From: Sambucus nigra
Taxonomy: Eukaryota; Streptophyta; Magnoliopsida; Dipsacales; Adoxaceae
Length of the DNA stretch: 64,000 nucleotides
NCBI GenBank assembly: GCA_949130495.1
Contig: OX422211.1
Coordinates: 532,490,017 to 532,554,016, forward strand
Reading direction: 5' to 3'
Positions 12,338-23,700 of the stretch are shown here, one piece after another (positions within the stretch are counted from its first letter, which is position 1; the number at the start of each line of letters is the position of its first letter). Position numbers and translations under genes: made by a program. The notes under the pieces are model-generated. The model was not told the DNA's origin, searched no databases, and saw nothing but the letters and a program-made list of their open reading frames with translations.

Positions 12338-13178
12338 AATGGGGCTAACATCTTAGGTGATGACCTCAGACTTTCATAACACCATTCAATGGTGACGAGG
12401 TCTGAGGTCAGACACCATAATGGATGACCTAAGACCCTTAAAATCATTAATTTGGTGAGATTAATTATAGGGCTAACATCTTAGGTGATGACCTCAGACC
12501 CTTAACATCATTAAGTGGTGACAAGGTCTGAGGTTAGACACCATATTGGGATGACCTCAGACCCTTAATGTCATTAAGTGGTGACAAGGTCTGAGGTCAG
12601 ATACCATAATTGGATGACCTCAGACCTTTAACATCATTAATTTGGTGAGATTAGTTAATGGGGCTAACATCTTAGGTGATGATCTCAGACCCTTACCATT
12701 ATTAATTTAGTGAGATTAGTTAATGGGGCTAACGTCTTAAATGATGATCTCAGATCCTTAACATTATTAAGTGGTGACAAGGTCTGAGGTCAGACACCAT
12801 AATGGGATGACCTCAGATCCTTAACATCATTAAGTGGTGACAAGGTCTGAGGTCAGATACCATAATTGGATGACCTCAGACCTTTAACATCATTAATTTG
12901 GTGAGATTAGTTAATGGGGCTAACATCTTAGGTGATGACCTCAGACCCTTAACATCATTAATTTGGTGAGATTAGTTAATGGGGATAACATCTTAAGTGA
13001 TGACCTCAAACCCTTAACATCATTAAGTGGTGATAAGGTCTGAGGTCAGACACCATAATTGGATGACCTCACACCCTTAACATCATTAATTTGTTGAGTA
13101 ATTATAGGGATAACGTCTTAGGTGATGACCTCAGACCTTCATAACACCATTCGATGGTGACGAGGTCTGAGCTCAGAC
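12338..13178. repeat. Tandem repeat block in element B, hairpin-forming
   Basis: The block is built from sub-units of roughly 60-66 bases beginning GGGGCTAACATCTTAGGTG. Each contains GATGACCTCAGACCC, and many also contain the inverse word AAGGTCTGAGGTCAGAC, so neighbouring words can pair into stems. Short units (for example 12660-12725) alternate with longer ones having extra GTGGTGACAAGG segments. It lies between integrase and the 3' end of the antisense gene. Tandem repeats in this part of Tat/Ogre-type elements are known, and some have seeded satellite DNA. Confidence 0.9.
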
Positions 13179-13376
13179 TACTAATTTGGTTTAAACACAC
13201 CCCATTGCATAAGCTTTAGATCAAAAACATCATGACATACATACAACAAAAAAAGATGGTCCTCTTCAGAGAATAACACATTCAGAGATTATAAACATTC
13301 AGAGGATACAAAGTGGAAAAGTAAGAGCCATGTTTATTAATAACTTATAGATGTGCAGGGATTACAATGTCATAGG

Positions 13377-15755
13377 TTACAAAATATTCAAAAATTCTCT
13401 AAGGGTTCGAGGGGGAATGCTAGTATCTTCGTCTTGGTTAGGACGGACAACGTTGGTCATCTCAGCAATGTCTGCCCCTCCAACCTCAGTGTCGTCCATC
13501 ATTGCAGTCTCGGCAGGTGCGACAGCCTCCTCCTTAACCTCCTGAAGGGCCTGGGCAAACTAAGGATCAGCAAAGCCAAGGCCTACAAAGTCAGAGGCTT
13601 TAAAAGTACCAGAATCCCTCTCCTTGATGTCATCCCACTTGATAGTGGCTTTGATACCTCTTTCAAGGTATTCAAAGCCGAAGCTCATAAACTCGTCATA
13701 GCTTTTGTATTCGGCTATGATCCCCTCTGAGGCGTCATCTAGGGTTGCCTTCACGGCTGAGCTGACCTTCTGCTGCAGAACATCATCCTTGACCTTCAGA
13801 GCCGCAGCATGGTTCTTGTTAAGCTGAGAGACCTCCTTCTCCATCCCCTTCACCTTTTTCTCAGACTCACCCAGCTCAGACTTGAGCCGGTTGATTTCTG
13901 CATTGAAAGAACTTTGGACCTTCTCAGCCTCTTGACCCTTTTGGATGAGGGGTAACTTCCTCAGAGTCCAATTAGAGAGGTGGTGCATCGCTGCCAGACC
14001 TTGCATATTTTGTGATCAGGAATGAGTTGAAGACAAATCAGAGGTTACACTTAGGAATTGGAAAGAAAAGTGAGGTCATACCTGAATAGATCTGAATGCC
14101 GAACTCAACCAACAGAGGAGTGTCAAGCGACCTGAAGAAGCGCTTATCGGCCTCGGTCATTATAGAGCCGAAGGCATATAGGGCCTGAAAACTATGACCG
14201 ACTATGCTATCAGTTATCTTCAACTGCTCTAGACGAGCCGACAGGGCGTCTGCTGAAGAGATGAGAATGGCAGTATCAGCATTCTTTTTCTTCGGCCTCT
14301 GATCCTCAGGGGCATGATCAGCTGGATCCCTCTTCTTTGTGGCTTAGGGATTCAAGGCAGAGGGATCTGGGTGAGGCGTCAAGCTGGGTGCAACCATTTC
14401 CCAGAGTTTGTCTGAGATATCCTTCGAACGCTCTGCGAAAATCAATAGACCTGAGTTAGAAGATCAGACATAAGTAAAATCAGAGGTTCAACTTCAAATA
14501 GAAAGCGCTTACCAAGCTCAGAAAGAGGACTTCCACCCAGACTTGTCTCAGAGAGGTAATGGGGGGTCATCAAGTGTTCAAACCTGACGAACAGACCATG
14601 TACCCCCTGATCTTGAAGGGCTTTCACCTTCTGAAGGTTTGATGGGCTCAGACCAGGGTCAGCCCTCGCAGACATTGTGACCTTACCCCACCTAAGGGGC
14701 ATCCTCGGCTCCAGAATGGACGAGGGAGCACATGGGCCAAATTCCCATGGTCTAGAGGCAAAAAAGTAATGTGGCTTCCAGTTGTGGTTGGAAGTTTGTG
14801 TTATTTGAAGCATTTTTTTAGGCTTCCCAGCTACAAAATGATAGTAGCTCGGATGATTTTTGGCTAATGAAGTGACATAGCAACCTACGAAGACCTGGAC
14901 TAGGAGGTCTGAGTGATGGGCAACCTTCCATAAGACTATGGCCCCTATTATGACCCTCCAGGCATTAGGGGATAGTTGAGAGGGGGCCAAGTTGATATAA
15001 GCAAGGATAGATCTGATAATGGGGTGGATGGGCAGACAAAACCCCAACTTGAATATCTTCTCATACAAGCAGATTTCGCCGTCTCGACCGTGAAAAGCCC
15101 TCTCTTCCCTCAGAGGTCTCCTCAGCTTTATAAAGGGACTAATGGAATACAAATATCTGAAGCAGAGGAGGTATACCTCAGTTATAGTACTCTCAATCTC
15201 GGTCGCCTCAGAGACATTGACATCACTCTCAACGTCATTATCATCTAGCTCAACGTCGACCGGAGCAGATGTGGATGGGTTACCTGGGAACCTCTGAGAA
15301 AACTCGACACCAGTGAAGGCCGATAGAGGAATGGCGTCAAGTGGTGGTGGAATGGCCAAACTCGGCTCGACAATCTCAACCTCTGAGGAGGAAGCTGAGG
15401 AGCTTGAGTTGTTATGAGATGAGGCCCGGCTGGAGACATCGACCTGATCAGGGGCCTGATCTTCCCGGATTGAGAAGTCCATGGCCTCCTGGAAGGAATC
15501 CATAGACATGGGGTCTGAGGTGGTAGACTCAGACTCAGACATTGGTATAGGATCGGCAGGAACCTCTGACTGGTTGAAAGACTCTAAGGGATCAGGATAG
15601 ATCACCTTCAGGGGTGGTGGAAAGATGGGTCTAATAGGGAATTCTTGTGACCTACGAGCCTCCTCCTGTGCTCTTTCTATTTGTCTGATTTTTTCTAAAG
15701 TCTTCTCCCTAAGGGAGGGGAACTCCTCAAGAAGTTGGTACAGGGGTCTGAGCAT
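13377..15755 (-). pseudogene. Antisense three-exon gene in element B (Transposase_28-like protein)
   Basis: Starting at ATG 15755, exon 1 (15755-14513) joins exon 2 (14432-14082) and exon 3 (13999-13377, TAA at 13379-13377). Splice sites are GTAAGC with TTCGCAG, and GTATGA with GCAAG; both joins keep the frame. A Ser/Glu/Asp-rich N-terminus with SSSASSSEVE is followed by a globular domain (FKLGFCLPIHPIIRSIL, LAPSQLSPNAWRVIIGA) that resembles the plant 'putative gypsy type transposon' domain (Pfam Transposase_28), then a basic KKKN stretch and a coiled coil in exon 3 (INRLKSELGESEKKV, KEVSQLNKN). A TAA at 14346-14344 and a TAG at 13562-13560 interrupt it; each is one change from CAA or CAG. 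Function is unknown; extra antisense frames are recurrent in Tat elements. Confidence 0.75.
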
Positions 15756-16137
15756 CAGAGGCAGACACTACACTTGGGTAGAATTCCTAAACTGCAAACA
15801 AGATTGGCTAATAAAATAAAGGAGTCTAAAAATCAAATTACCCAAACCTAACAAGAATAGTTCACCTGCAAACTATGGTGGACTCACCGAAAAACCCAAA
15901 AACTCGCCGAAAAACTCAAATAGAAAGGAAAAAGCAGAGAAAATGGAGGCAAATAAGGGTAAGAAGATACCTGAAGATGAAACGACAAGGAAAAGTGAAG
16001 AAAACCCAAGAGAGCTCCACCAAAGACCTCTGCAGAGAAGTCGCGAAGAAGAATGCTTTAGAGAGAGAAAATGGCTAGAGTGCAATGGTGTAGAAGAAAG
16101 AATTGAGGATAGAGGGAAAAGGAAGGGTTTTAAACCC
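15756..16137 (-). other. Putative 5' leader of the antisense gene
   Basis: On the minus strand this is a pyrimidine-rich leader (TTTTCTCTCTCTAAAGC, CTCTGCAGAGG) between the TATA-like site and the ATG at 15755. A possible acceptor TTTGCAG near 15797 hints at a leader intron. There is no conserved frame in either direction. The small plus-strand frames here are fortuitous. Confidence 0.4.
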
Positions 16138-16145
16138 TTAAATAT
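16138..16145 (-). promoter_or_regulatory. TATA-like box of the antisense gene
   Basis: The minus strand reads GCATATTTAAGGG about 385 bases upstream of the ATG at 15755, followed by a pyrimidine-rich leader. It lies outside the 3' LTR, so the antisense gene would have its own promoter and not depend on the LTR. This is a sequence-only guess. Confidence 0.35.
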
Positions 16146-16323
16146 GCAGGCGCGACTCCCAAGGCCCATTATTGCCTTGGGAGCACCAAAGGCGGCTGAT
16201 AACTCACGCTTGCCAAGCAAGCCATATTTCAACACTGGACAAGTGTCAAGCAAATACTGGTTCATATTGGAAAGGCCTCGGAGGTGTGCAAACCCCACAG
16301 TCACCTGCTTTCGCATGTTACTA

Positions 16324-16338
16324 AGAGCTGGGGGTGAT
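16324..16338 (+). other. Polypurine tract of element B
   Basis: AGAGCTGGGGGTGAT immediately precedes the 3' LTR, where plus-strand DNA synthesis would start. It is interrupted by pyrimidines, as expected for a decayed or weak tract. Confidence 0.55.
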
Positions 16339-17255
16339 TGATATGCCCAAGTGTGACCTCGGCTCAGAGACACCAACCTCGGCTGAGATTATGGCCAACA
16401 CTAGATAAGCCTTGGGCATGCGACATCAGCCCTCGGCCATAACAAGGTCGGCCAAGGCCGACACTACCACCAGCTTCTCCAAGGGACATTGCATACATCA
16501 TAAGGATCAGCAGCACTCTCGTACACCTGTGAATGGCAACCTTGGCCAGATATAGGCCGAGCTCACAAGAAGCCACCAGCAACCTCATTAATACATTAGC
16601 CGATGCTCTAAACACACCAGCTCAACCTCAGGCCGACCTTGTCCGTTGACTCGGTCAGGATTAAGGCGAGACCTACATGGTCACTTCGGACTGAATGAGC
16701 ACCTGGACTTACCAACCTCGGCCTCTCCCAGGCCGAGGTCATACACCAGGTGCGATAGCCGAGCATCTGCTGACATTTGGATGAGGGCACGTGGACACAA
16801 ATCAGTTATAACAAGATTATTCCTCACACGTGGGGAGAATATTGCATCATCATTCTCTACATGTGACAGTGACAGATGGCTTTCCCATATTGGTGAGGCA
16901 ATCACACACATGAACATTACATGCATGGGGGGTACATTACACCCCCTAGGTACTATATATAGAGGTCACCCTCTACCTTGTAAAGGATCCAAGATATACA
17001 ACCCTAACTGAAACTCTATCCAGATACACAATAGAGAGAGAGATTGTATCCATGGCCATCAGTGCCTTATTACAGTGAGGTTATTCACACACACAGTGGA
17101 CGTAGGCTAATTTAGGCTGAACCACTTATATTCTGGTGCACTCTCCTCTTTTCCTCATCTCATTCTCCTACCATTTACATAACTATGCTGCCATTATTGT
17201 TCTTAGATTGAGCTTGAAAACACCTTACCTGGTGGTGCTAATCCCAGCATCATCA
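16339..17255 (+). repeat. Element B 3' LTR
   Basis: It starts TGATATGCCCAAGTGTGACC and ends CATCATCA, followed by the right target copy GATAT (17256-17260). It matches the 5' LTR with scattered substitutions and several small indels, for instance one about 12 bases long near 17040 and one near 16625. The TATA box at 16954-16963 is kept. Confidence 0.93.
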
Positions 17256-17260
17256 GATAT

Positions 17261-17967
17261 AATTGATGATAATGTTTAAATATCGAAGTAATGAGTTAAA
17301 TTCGAGAATATATAAACGGGTTGGTTAGGTTAAGTTCGAGTGTTTTATGGGAGTGATGCTACTTGATAAACTTGAATGATTATATGGCGGGCTGGCTGGG
17401 TAAGCCCGTAAATTTTAGCAGGGTGATGTTATTGCATTTTAATTAAATGATGAGAATTTAATTAATTAAGAGTAGTGAAATAGAATCAAGATTTGTAGGC
17501 TTTGAGCGATAGGCACGGGTTAGCAGGGTTTTGTGATTAAATTTATATATACGGTTATAGAGAGAGTATATATACGAATGTGAATAATATCATTGTGTAC
17601 AATATTAATATGAAACATATATATATATATATATATCCTAGCCATTATGCTATCAGGGAGGTTGTGCGTTGGGGGAGGTCACTCTGGTGAATCACAGTCG
17701 GGGTAGTACCGTTCCTTAGGGTAATAGGTGTTGTGCATGCCCATATGATATAGGGTTGGAGTACAGTCGAATAATGTGGTGTGGTTATGACCACAGACTT
17801 AAGGTTATGACCACCTCCAATGTTTGCGTGTAATTTTCGGGTCCGGTGGTGAGATTCCAGGCCATTTGCTTAGAATGTGGTGGACATTTTTAGAGCAAGA
17901 TATCATGCTAGTGAGCTTGCTTTCAAAATGTGGAGGACATTCAAAAATGCGATTGCATATATTATGA

Positions 17968-18014
<47 letters not shown>

Positions 18015-18856
18015 ACTGTGTCTTGGTGTGACATGTCTTATAAATATATATAGTAGTGAAATAAATTATATACGGGTTTAATACATTAATAATGAACGTG
18101 AATAAATAACTGGATCAAAGTTATAAATTGATTGATGATTTAATAAGCTAATGAGAGACATAGCTAATTAAGAAATGAAAGTTAGACAATATTCGAGTCT
18201 AGGTAGTGTGCTAGTGAGATTTGCATATAAGACTAGGTGGACATGGTAATGTAACTAGGTGGGTTAAGACGTAGGCACTAGGTATGCACAATAGTTGAGA
18301 GGTGGGGAGTAATCTCATGAGAGTGCGACACCGACTTTGACCCATTTCAAATCTATTTTCAAAACTTTTAGGTGCGTAGCCATAGGGGTGCCAAGGGTAT
18401 TTTTTCTTTCCAGGTACACGTAGCTGCAGTTGTGGAAGCTTGCAGAATTCTTGAGTAACTGATTTCATTCTTGATATTCTAGATTGGGTTCTCTATTCTA
18501 GCATTATTGGGAATGTTTCCCCTTATATTCAGACTTTCATTTTCAAATTTTTGTTGGTTAGATTTATCGTATTGGATTCTTACCTGATGGTTTATTAGGG
18601 AACCTTAATTACTTATCTCAATTTTAGACTTTATCATGTGTTTCATTTATATGGTGACTGTGTATGGATTTATTGTTGTCGGTTAATCTCGTTTTATGTT
18701 AATGAAAGATGAAATTTGACACTACTTATTAAAGTAATTAGGTTGTTAGTAATTAATTATGTTTTGACATGGATGCTAAGAGTGAGCCATATGAGACCAA
18801 CATTTTATTTTGGTAAAGGGATGGTCACCCATTATTTTAATAGGCGGATTGTCATA
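17261..18856 (+). repeat. Element A 5' LTR, second part
   Basis: It resumes the alignment with the 3' LTR at AATTGATGATAATGTTTAAATATC, directly after the right GATAT copy. It contains the blocks GGCACGGGTTAG, TATGCTATCAGGGAGGTTG and GATGCTAAGAGTGAGCC, all shared with 22369-23988. It ends GGCGGATTGTCATA, a decayed form of GGGGTGTTACA. (AT)n runs lie at 17617-17636 and 17971-18010. Confidence 0.85.
17971..18010. repeat. (AT)n microsatellite in element A 5' LTR
   Basis: Twenty AT units; the 3' LTR has only GATATATATGTATAT at the matching place, so the run expanded after insertion. Confidence 0.9.
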
Positions 18857-18858
18857 GA

Positions 18859-18870
18859 TGATATCAGAGA
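18859..18870 (+). other. Primer-binding site of element A (decayed)
   Basis: TGATATCAGAGA lies two bases after the LTR end and differs at two positions from TGGTATCAGAGC, the site complementary to initiator methionine tRNA that elements D and E still carry. Confidence 0.6.
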
Positions 18871-19047
18871 ATCAGGTTCTAGTGTCCTTGGGATCTATGA
18901 GGCTTTTTACGTTTTAGCGTAGCATTCTTTAATATAGAGCCTTATTATAGGATTGTTTCATTTCTCCTTATGTACACGCATCTACGTTTTACTGCTGATT
19001 ATTTTGTATTTGACTGTGAGCTTACACAAACTCCAATATCATTTAAA

Positions 19048-19400
19048 ATGCCGTCAAAGAAGAACCCGTTAGACGAGAGTTAATGCTGGAAAGGTAGGTT
19101 GGGTTTGTGTCAGTGGGGCACAACAGCAGCAGGATCAGGATTCCCTACATGAGGATTTAGCTAAGAGATTTAGATCAAAAGGATTCAAACCCGAGGGTAG
19201 TGGGTTTAGACAGGGGTAGCAGGGTCCTCATACGCAGTAGCAGTATCCCATTCCTCAGGGCCAAAGGAATAGCGAGGGATTTCAGCAAGGCCAGGGCCAG
19301 AGGCAGGAAGGTTTTTTTGGCAGTTGTTTCGGTTGTGGAGATACGGGCCACAGGAAGAGGGATTTCCCAAATTGAGGCAGGGTACAAGTACATAATGGTA
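19048..19400 (+). pseudogene. gag: Element A gag remnant with zinc knuckle
   Basis: The ATG at 19048 (MPSKKNP) resembles the MSPKSGRP start of gag in element E. The frame soon stops. A Gln- and Gly-rich stretch follows, then a zinc knuckle at 19325-19366 read as CFGCGDTGHRKRDF, where the last cysteine has become phenylalanine. The capsid core is missing: only about 280 bases separate the start from the knuckle. This is a short relic of gypsy gag. Confidence 0.6.
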
Positions 19401-19499
19401 TCCTATAGGCAAAACCATTACATCAAATCTTAGGTCAACTCCGACGCGAGAATCACGTCCAGGCAAAGTAGTTAGCAGTTAAAGGTAAATTTTTTATTT

Positions 19500-20110
19500 T
19501 ATTCTTTTGAGTATGAGGTGCATTTTAGGTGACATGGGTGCGTCACAATATATTATTATTAACACTAAAATTCACGTGTGAATCGAATTTAGTGGGTGCG
19601 TAGGCATTATCAGCCTTATTATGAATATATTTATCGTGGCGTGGCAGGGCTCTTCGATGACACCTGCGGGGGAACGAGTGTAAACACTAAAAGAATGTTT
19701 ATATTGTGTGTTAGTTTTTCTCCCTTTAAGAGTTATGAGAGTAGACCATATTAGTATCCTGAGTGGTGAGTGGTTAGCGAGGGTTTGAGCAGTAGTCAAC
19801 TGTTATAGTAAGACTATCATATTCATTGTTCTAGGGTAAGATGTATTATTTTGCAAGGTATCTCCTAAAAGAGGGCCGAGCATGTATATATTATATTATA
19901 TAGGAGACTTCGGAGAGCATAGTTGTCTTTTACATTTGATCCCAGTGTGTAGGGACTTTTCTTGATGTGATTCAGGGTATATTGGGATTACTATCGAGCG
20001 AAGAGATTTAGCTCATTATGCATTTCACACTCGAAACTTACTGATAGTGTAAGCGCCACAACGTATGACTCCTTTAGTGATGAGGGAATGGACAATTAGA
20101 TTTATACGTA
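19500..20110 (+). pseudogene. Element A protease and pre-RT remnant
   Basis: LGDMGASQYI at 19525-19554 is a decayed protease active site. Near 19954-20080, RDF, then LSSEEI and, in another frame, APQRMTPLVMRE match in order the linker before gypsy reverse transcriptase (RDFPEVFP, LPPEREIEF and IAPYRMAP-type words, the first two of which are seen in element D). Frames change several times and no palm domain follows, so most of pol has been deleted. Confidence 0.5.
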
Positions 20111-20760
20111 TGGGGACAGGATTTTGAGTACCCTAGTTATGTTCTTTAGGCCTACGGATCTCGATGGCCGACAATACTAGAGTAGTCTATCGGGGGAGTT
20201 ACTTATTTGGATTTCTCTTACGAGACGTTCCACACATGAACCTTACTAAGCGTCGAGAGTTAAGAGATGTCTAGCCATTAGGGCATGGATTTAGTACTTT
20301 AGTGGTTGCATTTGTATGTGGATAAAACTGTGAGTTAATAGTTATTTGATGATTTAAGGCCACTGGAGTCGGGTAGTATTTCTAATAATATGCACGGGAT
20401 ATAGGGTGTATAGGTACCCTAATTAGTTGGATTTTTCAGTATCGTCTGTAATGAGAATATGTGAAAATGTATGTGTTGAACATATGCGTATGGGTAAGTT
20501 AGAGTAAGAATTAGAGAAATTGGATAACCAAGGTGAAATAGAAAGTAAAATAATGGGTATTTTGGTGTAAGGTGACTGGAGAAGACTGGTCACTAGTTTG
20601 AACGTAGTGTATAGACCATCGGGATGAAGGGTGCCATTCATGGACGTGTAGTGAGAACAACATAAGGGCTTCGACATTGAAAAGATATGGATGTTGTGCA
20701 AGGAAATATTCAGAGCTATTAGTATCAAACTTATCCAAATTTTAAGGATGTAATTCCTTC
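20111..20760 (+). other. Element A internal segment with LTR-like block
   Basis: There is no coding match. A block at about 20150-20290 (GGCCTACGG, ATGGCCGACAATACT, CTATCGGGGGAGTTAC, GAGACGTTCCACACATGAA) resembles 42748-42890 inside the LTR of element E. The rest is AT-rich and unassigned. Confidence 0.45.
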
Positions 20761-20775
20761 GTAAGGGGGAAAGTA
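20761..20775 (+). other. Polypurine tract of element A
   Basis: GTAAGGGGGAAAGTA sits directly before the 3' LTR. Confidence 0.7.
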
Positions 20776-23700
20776 TATAACACCCCGTAATTTTGAGTAA
20801 TTTATTTTAGCAGTTAAATTGCTTGTGTGACGTAATTAAATATATATGGGAAATAATGTGAAATTAGTATATATTAATTTGTGAGAATAATATTAATACA
20901 TATGTAGTAAATTTTCTATAATGTTTAAGTAAATTTAATTAATTCAATTGTAGTACGTCGTATGTGAATGGAAACGGTGGGAATTGACGGTATCGCAATT
21001 GGGGAATTTATGCTGGCTATTTTTGGGATGAAATAGGATAACTAGGTTTAGTGACTCGGATGGTGATTTTGAGTGCACGATTGATCCAGAATAGATCGAA
21101 ATAATCCGAATTATATGCCCGGGGGTAGTAATTCGGTTTCGAAAGCTTTTTAGACTAACCCGGGCTCACATAGGGTTATTTGGGTCATTTTAATGATGGC
21201 TAATAACCTAATTTCGGGATTAGTGAATTAAAATATAAGGTCTAGAAATCTAAGTCAGTAATAACATTTATTCTAAACCCTAAGAGAGGAAGAAGAAGAG
21301 AAATCAAAGGAGAAAGATAGAAGAGGCTAATTTGGGAGGAGATTCAAGGATTCTAACATCAAATCAACTTACAAAAGAGGGAGATTATACCCTACAAAAA
21401 ATCCAAGGCAAGTAATTAATTTTCTTTAAATCAAATTGAGGTTTATTCATGTTCATATCATGGTAGGTGAAGAACTAAAGAAATTTTAGGAAGGGTTCTC
21501 ACATGTAAATGGACAATTTTGATGAAATTGACATCATAAGTACTTTAGATGACCAATTGATAAAGTAAACCCATTTACAATTGATGGAATTATATTATAT
21601 TTTGATATTTGATTTTAAAACACATAAAGATGAAATCTTGTTTGGTTCTTGGTTAAATAACGTTAAACTTGAATAACTTAGGGTTTAATTGATGAACATA
21701 ATATGACAATCTGCCTGAATTTTTGACGTTCTTTTTAACTTAATCCATTTTATTTTTTACTTAGAATTAGGTTGCGTACCATATATGTATGTAAATTTCT
21801 AGGTCTTAGATATCCAGTGAGATTTGAATGAGGTCCTTTGGAGTTCTATAGAAGGGATCGTAATTTTACGACAGGGTGTTTAATCCGCCAGCATATCGAT
21901 CAGCGAGAATTTTTTTATCACTTTAAACTTATGCCATTTTAATTGTATTAGACTTAATTCAATATCCGTCTAGAAATTTCTAGGTCTTAGATTTCTAATA
22001 AGATTTGAATGAGGTCATTTGGACTTCAGTAGAGGGAGAAGTCATAATTTCACTACAGGGTATTTAATCTGCTAGAAAATATACGACTTGATTCGGTTGC
22101 TTTGAGAATGACAATTTTGTTAGTTTATGTATAAAACTTGAAATAAATTATTAGAACCATAACTTGAGTAGTTTGGGATTATCGATCGATAAAAGCATAT
22201 TTTTGGAGAATTTTGGGATCTGATTATTGGGTAAATTTCAAAGAGTTCCAAATGAAATTTATAAGCCCTAAAGGTCAGAGAGAGTTTAGTGCAGTGATTT
22301 AAAGATATTTTATTGCCTAGAGGTGAGTGGGTAATTAAATTCGAATTAGAAATCGTGAGAGAGATAATTGATGATAATGTTTAAATATCAAATTGATGAG
22401 TGAAATTAAGGAATAAATGAACAGTCTACTTGGGTTAAGTCCGGGTGTTTTATCGGAGTGATGTTACTTGATAAACTTGAATGATTATACGACCGAGGGG
22501 GGGGGGGGGGGGGGGGAGTTCAGGCATTTTAATAGGGTGACGCTATTGCATTTTAATTAAAGAGTGAGAATTTAATTAATTATGAGTCGTGAGATAGACT
22601 CGGGATTTGTAGCTAGTGCTTTGCGTGATAGGCACGGGTTAGTCGAATTTTGTGATTAAATTTATCTATACGAGTATAAAGACAGTCTCTATAGGAATAT
22701 GAATATTATTTGTGTGTATAATATTTATATGAAATATACCTATCCTATCCGTTATGCTAAAAGGGAGGTTTCACGTCGTGGGAGGTAACCCTGGCAAATC
22801 CCAGCATAGGTAATATTGTTCCCCAGGGTCATAGGTGTTGTGCACACCCGTGTGATGTGGGTTTGGAGTATGGTGGAATATTGCGGTGTGGTTATGACCA
22901 CATACTTAAGGCCATAACCGCCTCCAATGTTCTTATGTGATTTTCGAGTCTCGTGGTGAGATTTCGGCCTAGTTACCCATAATGTGGTGGGCATTCTTAG
23001 AGCACGATAGCATGCTAGTGAGCTCACTTTCATATTGTGGAGGACATTCGGAAGTGAGGTTGCATATATTATGAGTGATATATATGTATATATTATCTTG
23101 GTGTGACATGTCTTATCAATGTATATAGTAGTGAAATAAATTATATGCGGACATAATACAATAATGATGAACATGAATAAATAATTGGATTAATGATTTA
23201 ATAAGCTAATGAGAGACATGGATAATTAAGATATGAAGTTAGACAATACTCGAGTCGGGGTAGTGTGCTAGTGATATTTGAAAATAAGACTAGATGGGCA
23301 AGGTAATGTAACTATATGGGTTAAGATGTAGGCACTAGGTGTGCATAATAGTTGACAGGTGAGAGGTAATCTCAGTGGGACACCGACTTAAATATGGAAT
23401 GTTAATTGTATATTTATTTACTGCATCTTAATTACTTATTAAATGTTTTTAAAATTTTTTGAGATCTAACCCATTTCAAAACTATTTTCAAAATTTTTAG
23501 GTGCTCAGCCATAGGGACGCCAAGGATAATTGTTCATTCCAGGTACACGTAGCTGTAGTTGTTGTGGAAGCTTGTAGGATTCTTAAGTAGTCGATTTCAT
23601 TCTTGATAATCTAGATTAGGTTCTCTATTCCATTATTCTTGGGCATGTTTTCCCTTTTATTCAGACTTATGTTTTCAATTTTTTGTTGGTTGGATTTATT

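Larger units (their letters stand above)
5145..17255 (+). mobile_element. Element B: Tat-type Ty3/gypsy retrotransposon with antisense gene
   Basis: The 12.1-kb element is bounded by LTRs of 938 and 917 bp that begin TGATAT and end CATCATCA, with a 5-base duplication GATAT (5140-5144 and 17256-17260). The order is LTR, primer-binding site, gag, protease, reverse transcriptase, RNase H, a second RNase H, integrase, tandem repeats, an antisense spliced gene, and LTR. The second (archaeal-type) RNase H and the extra antisense reading frame between integrase and 3' LTR are known traits of the Tat lineage in plants, as in Grande. The sense frames are broken by several stops and frameshifts. It lies inside the 5' LTR of element A, so it is younger than A. 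Confidence 0.92.

Noticed and set aside
12338..13178. CRISPR-like alternation of repeats and spacers
   Set aside because: Units are contiguous variants of each other without unique spacers, inside a eukaryotic retrotransposon.
13353..13730. 125-codon plus frame over exon 3 of the antisense gene
   Set aside because: Opposite-strand shadow; the minus frame has the coiled coil and consistent splice sites.
22752..23174. 140-codon minus frame in element A 3' LTR
   Set aside because: Not kept in the 5' LTR and without a domain; chance frame.
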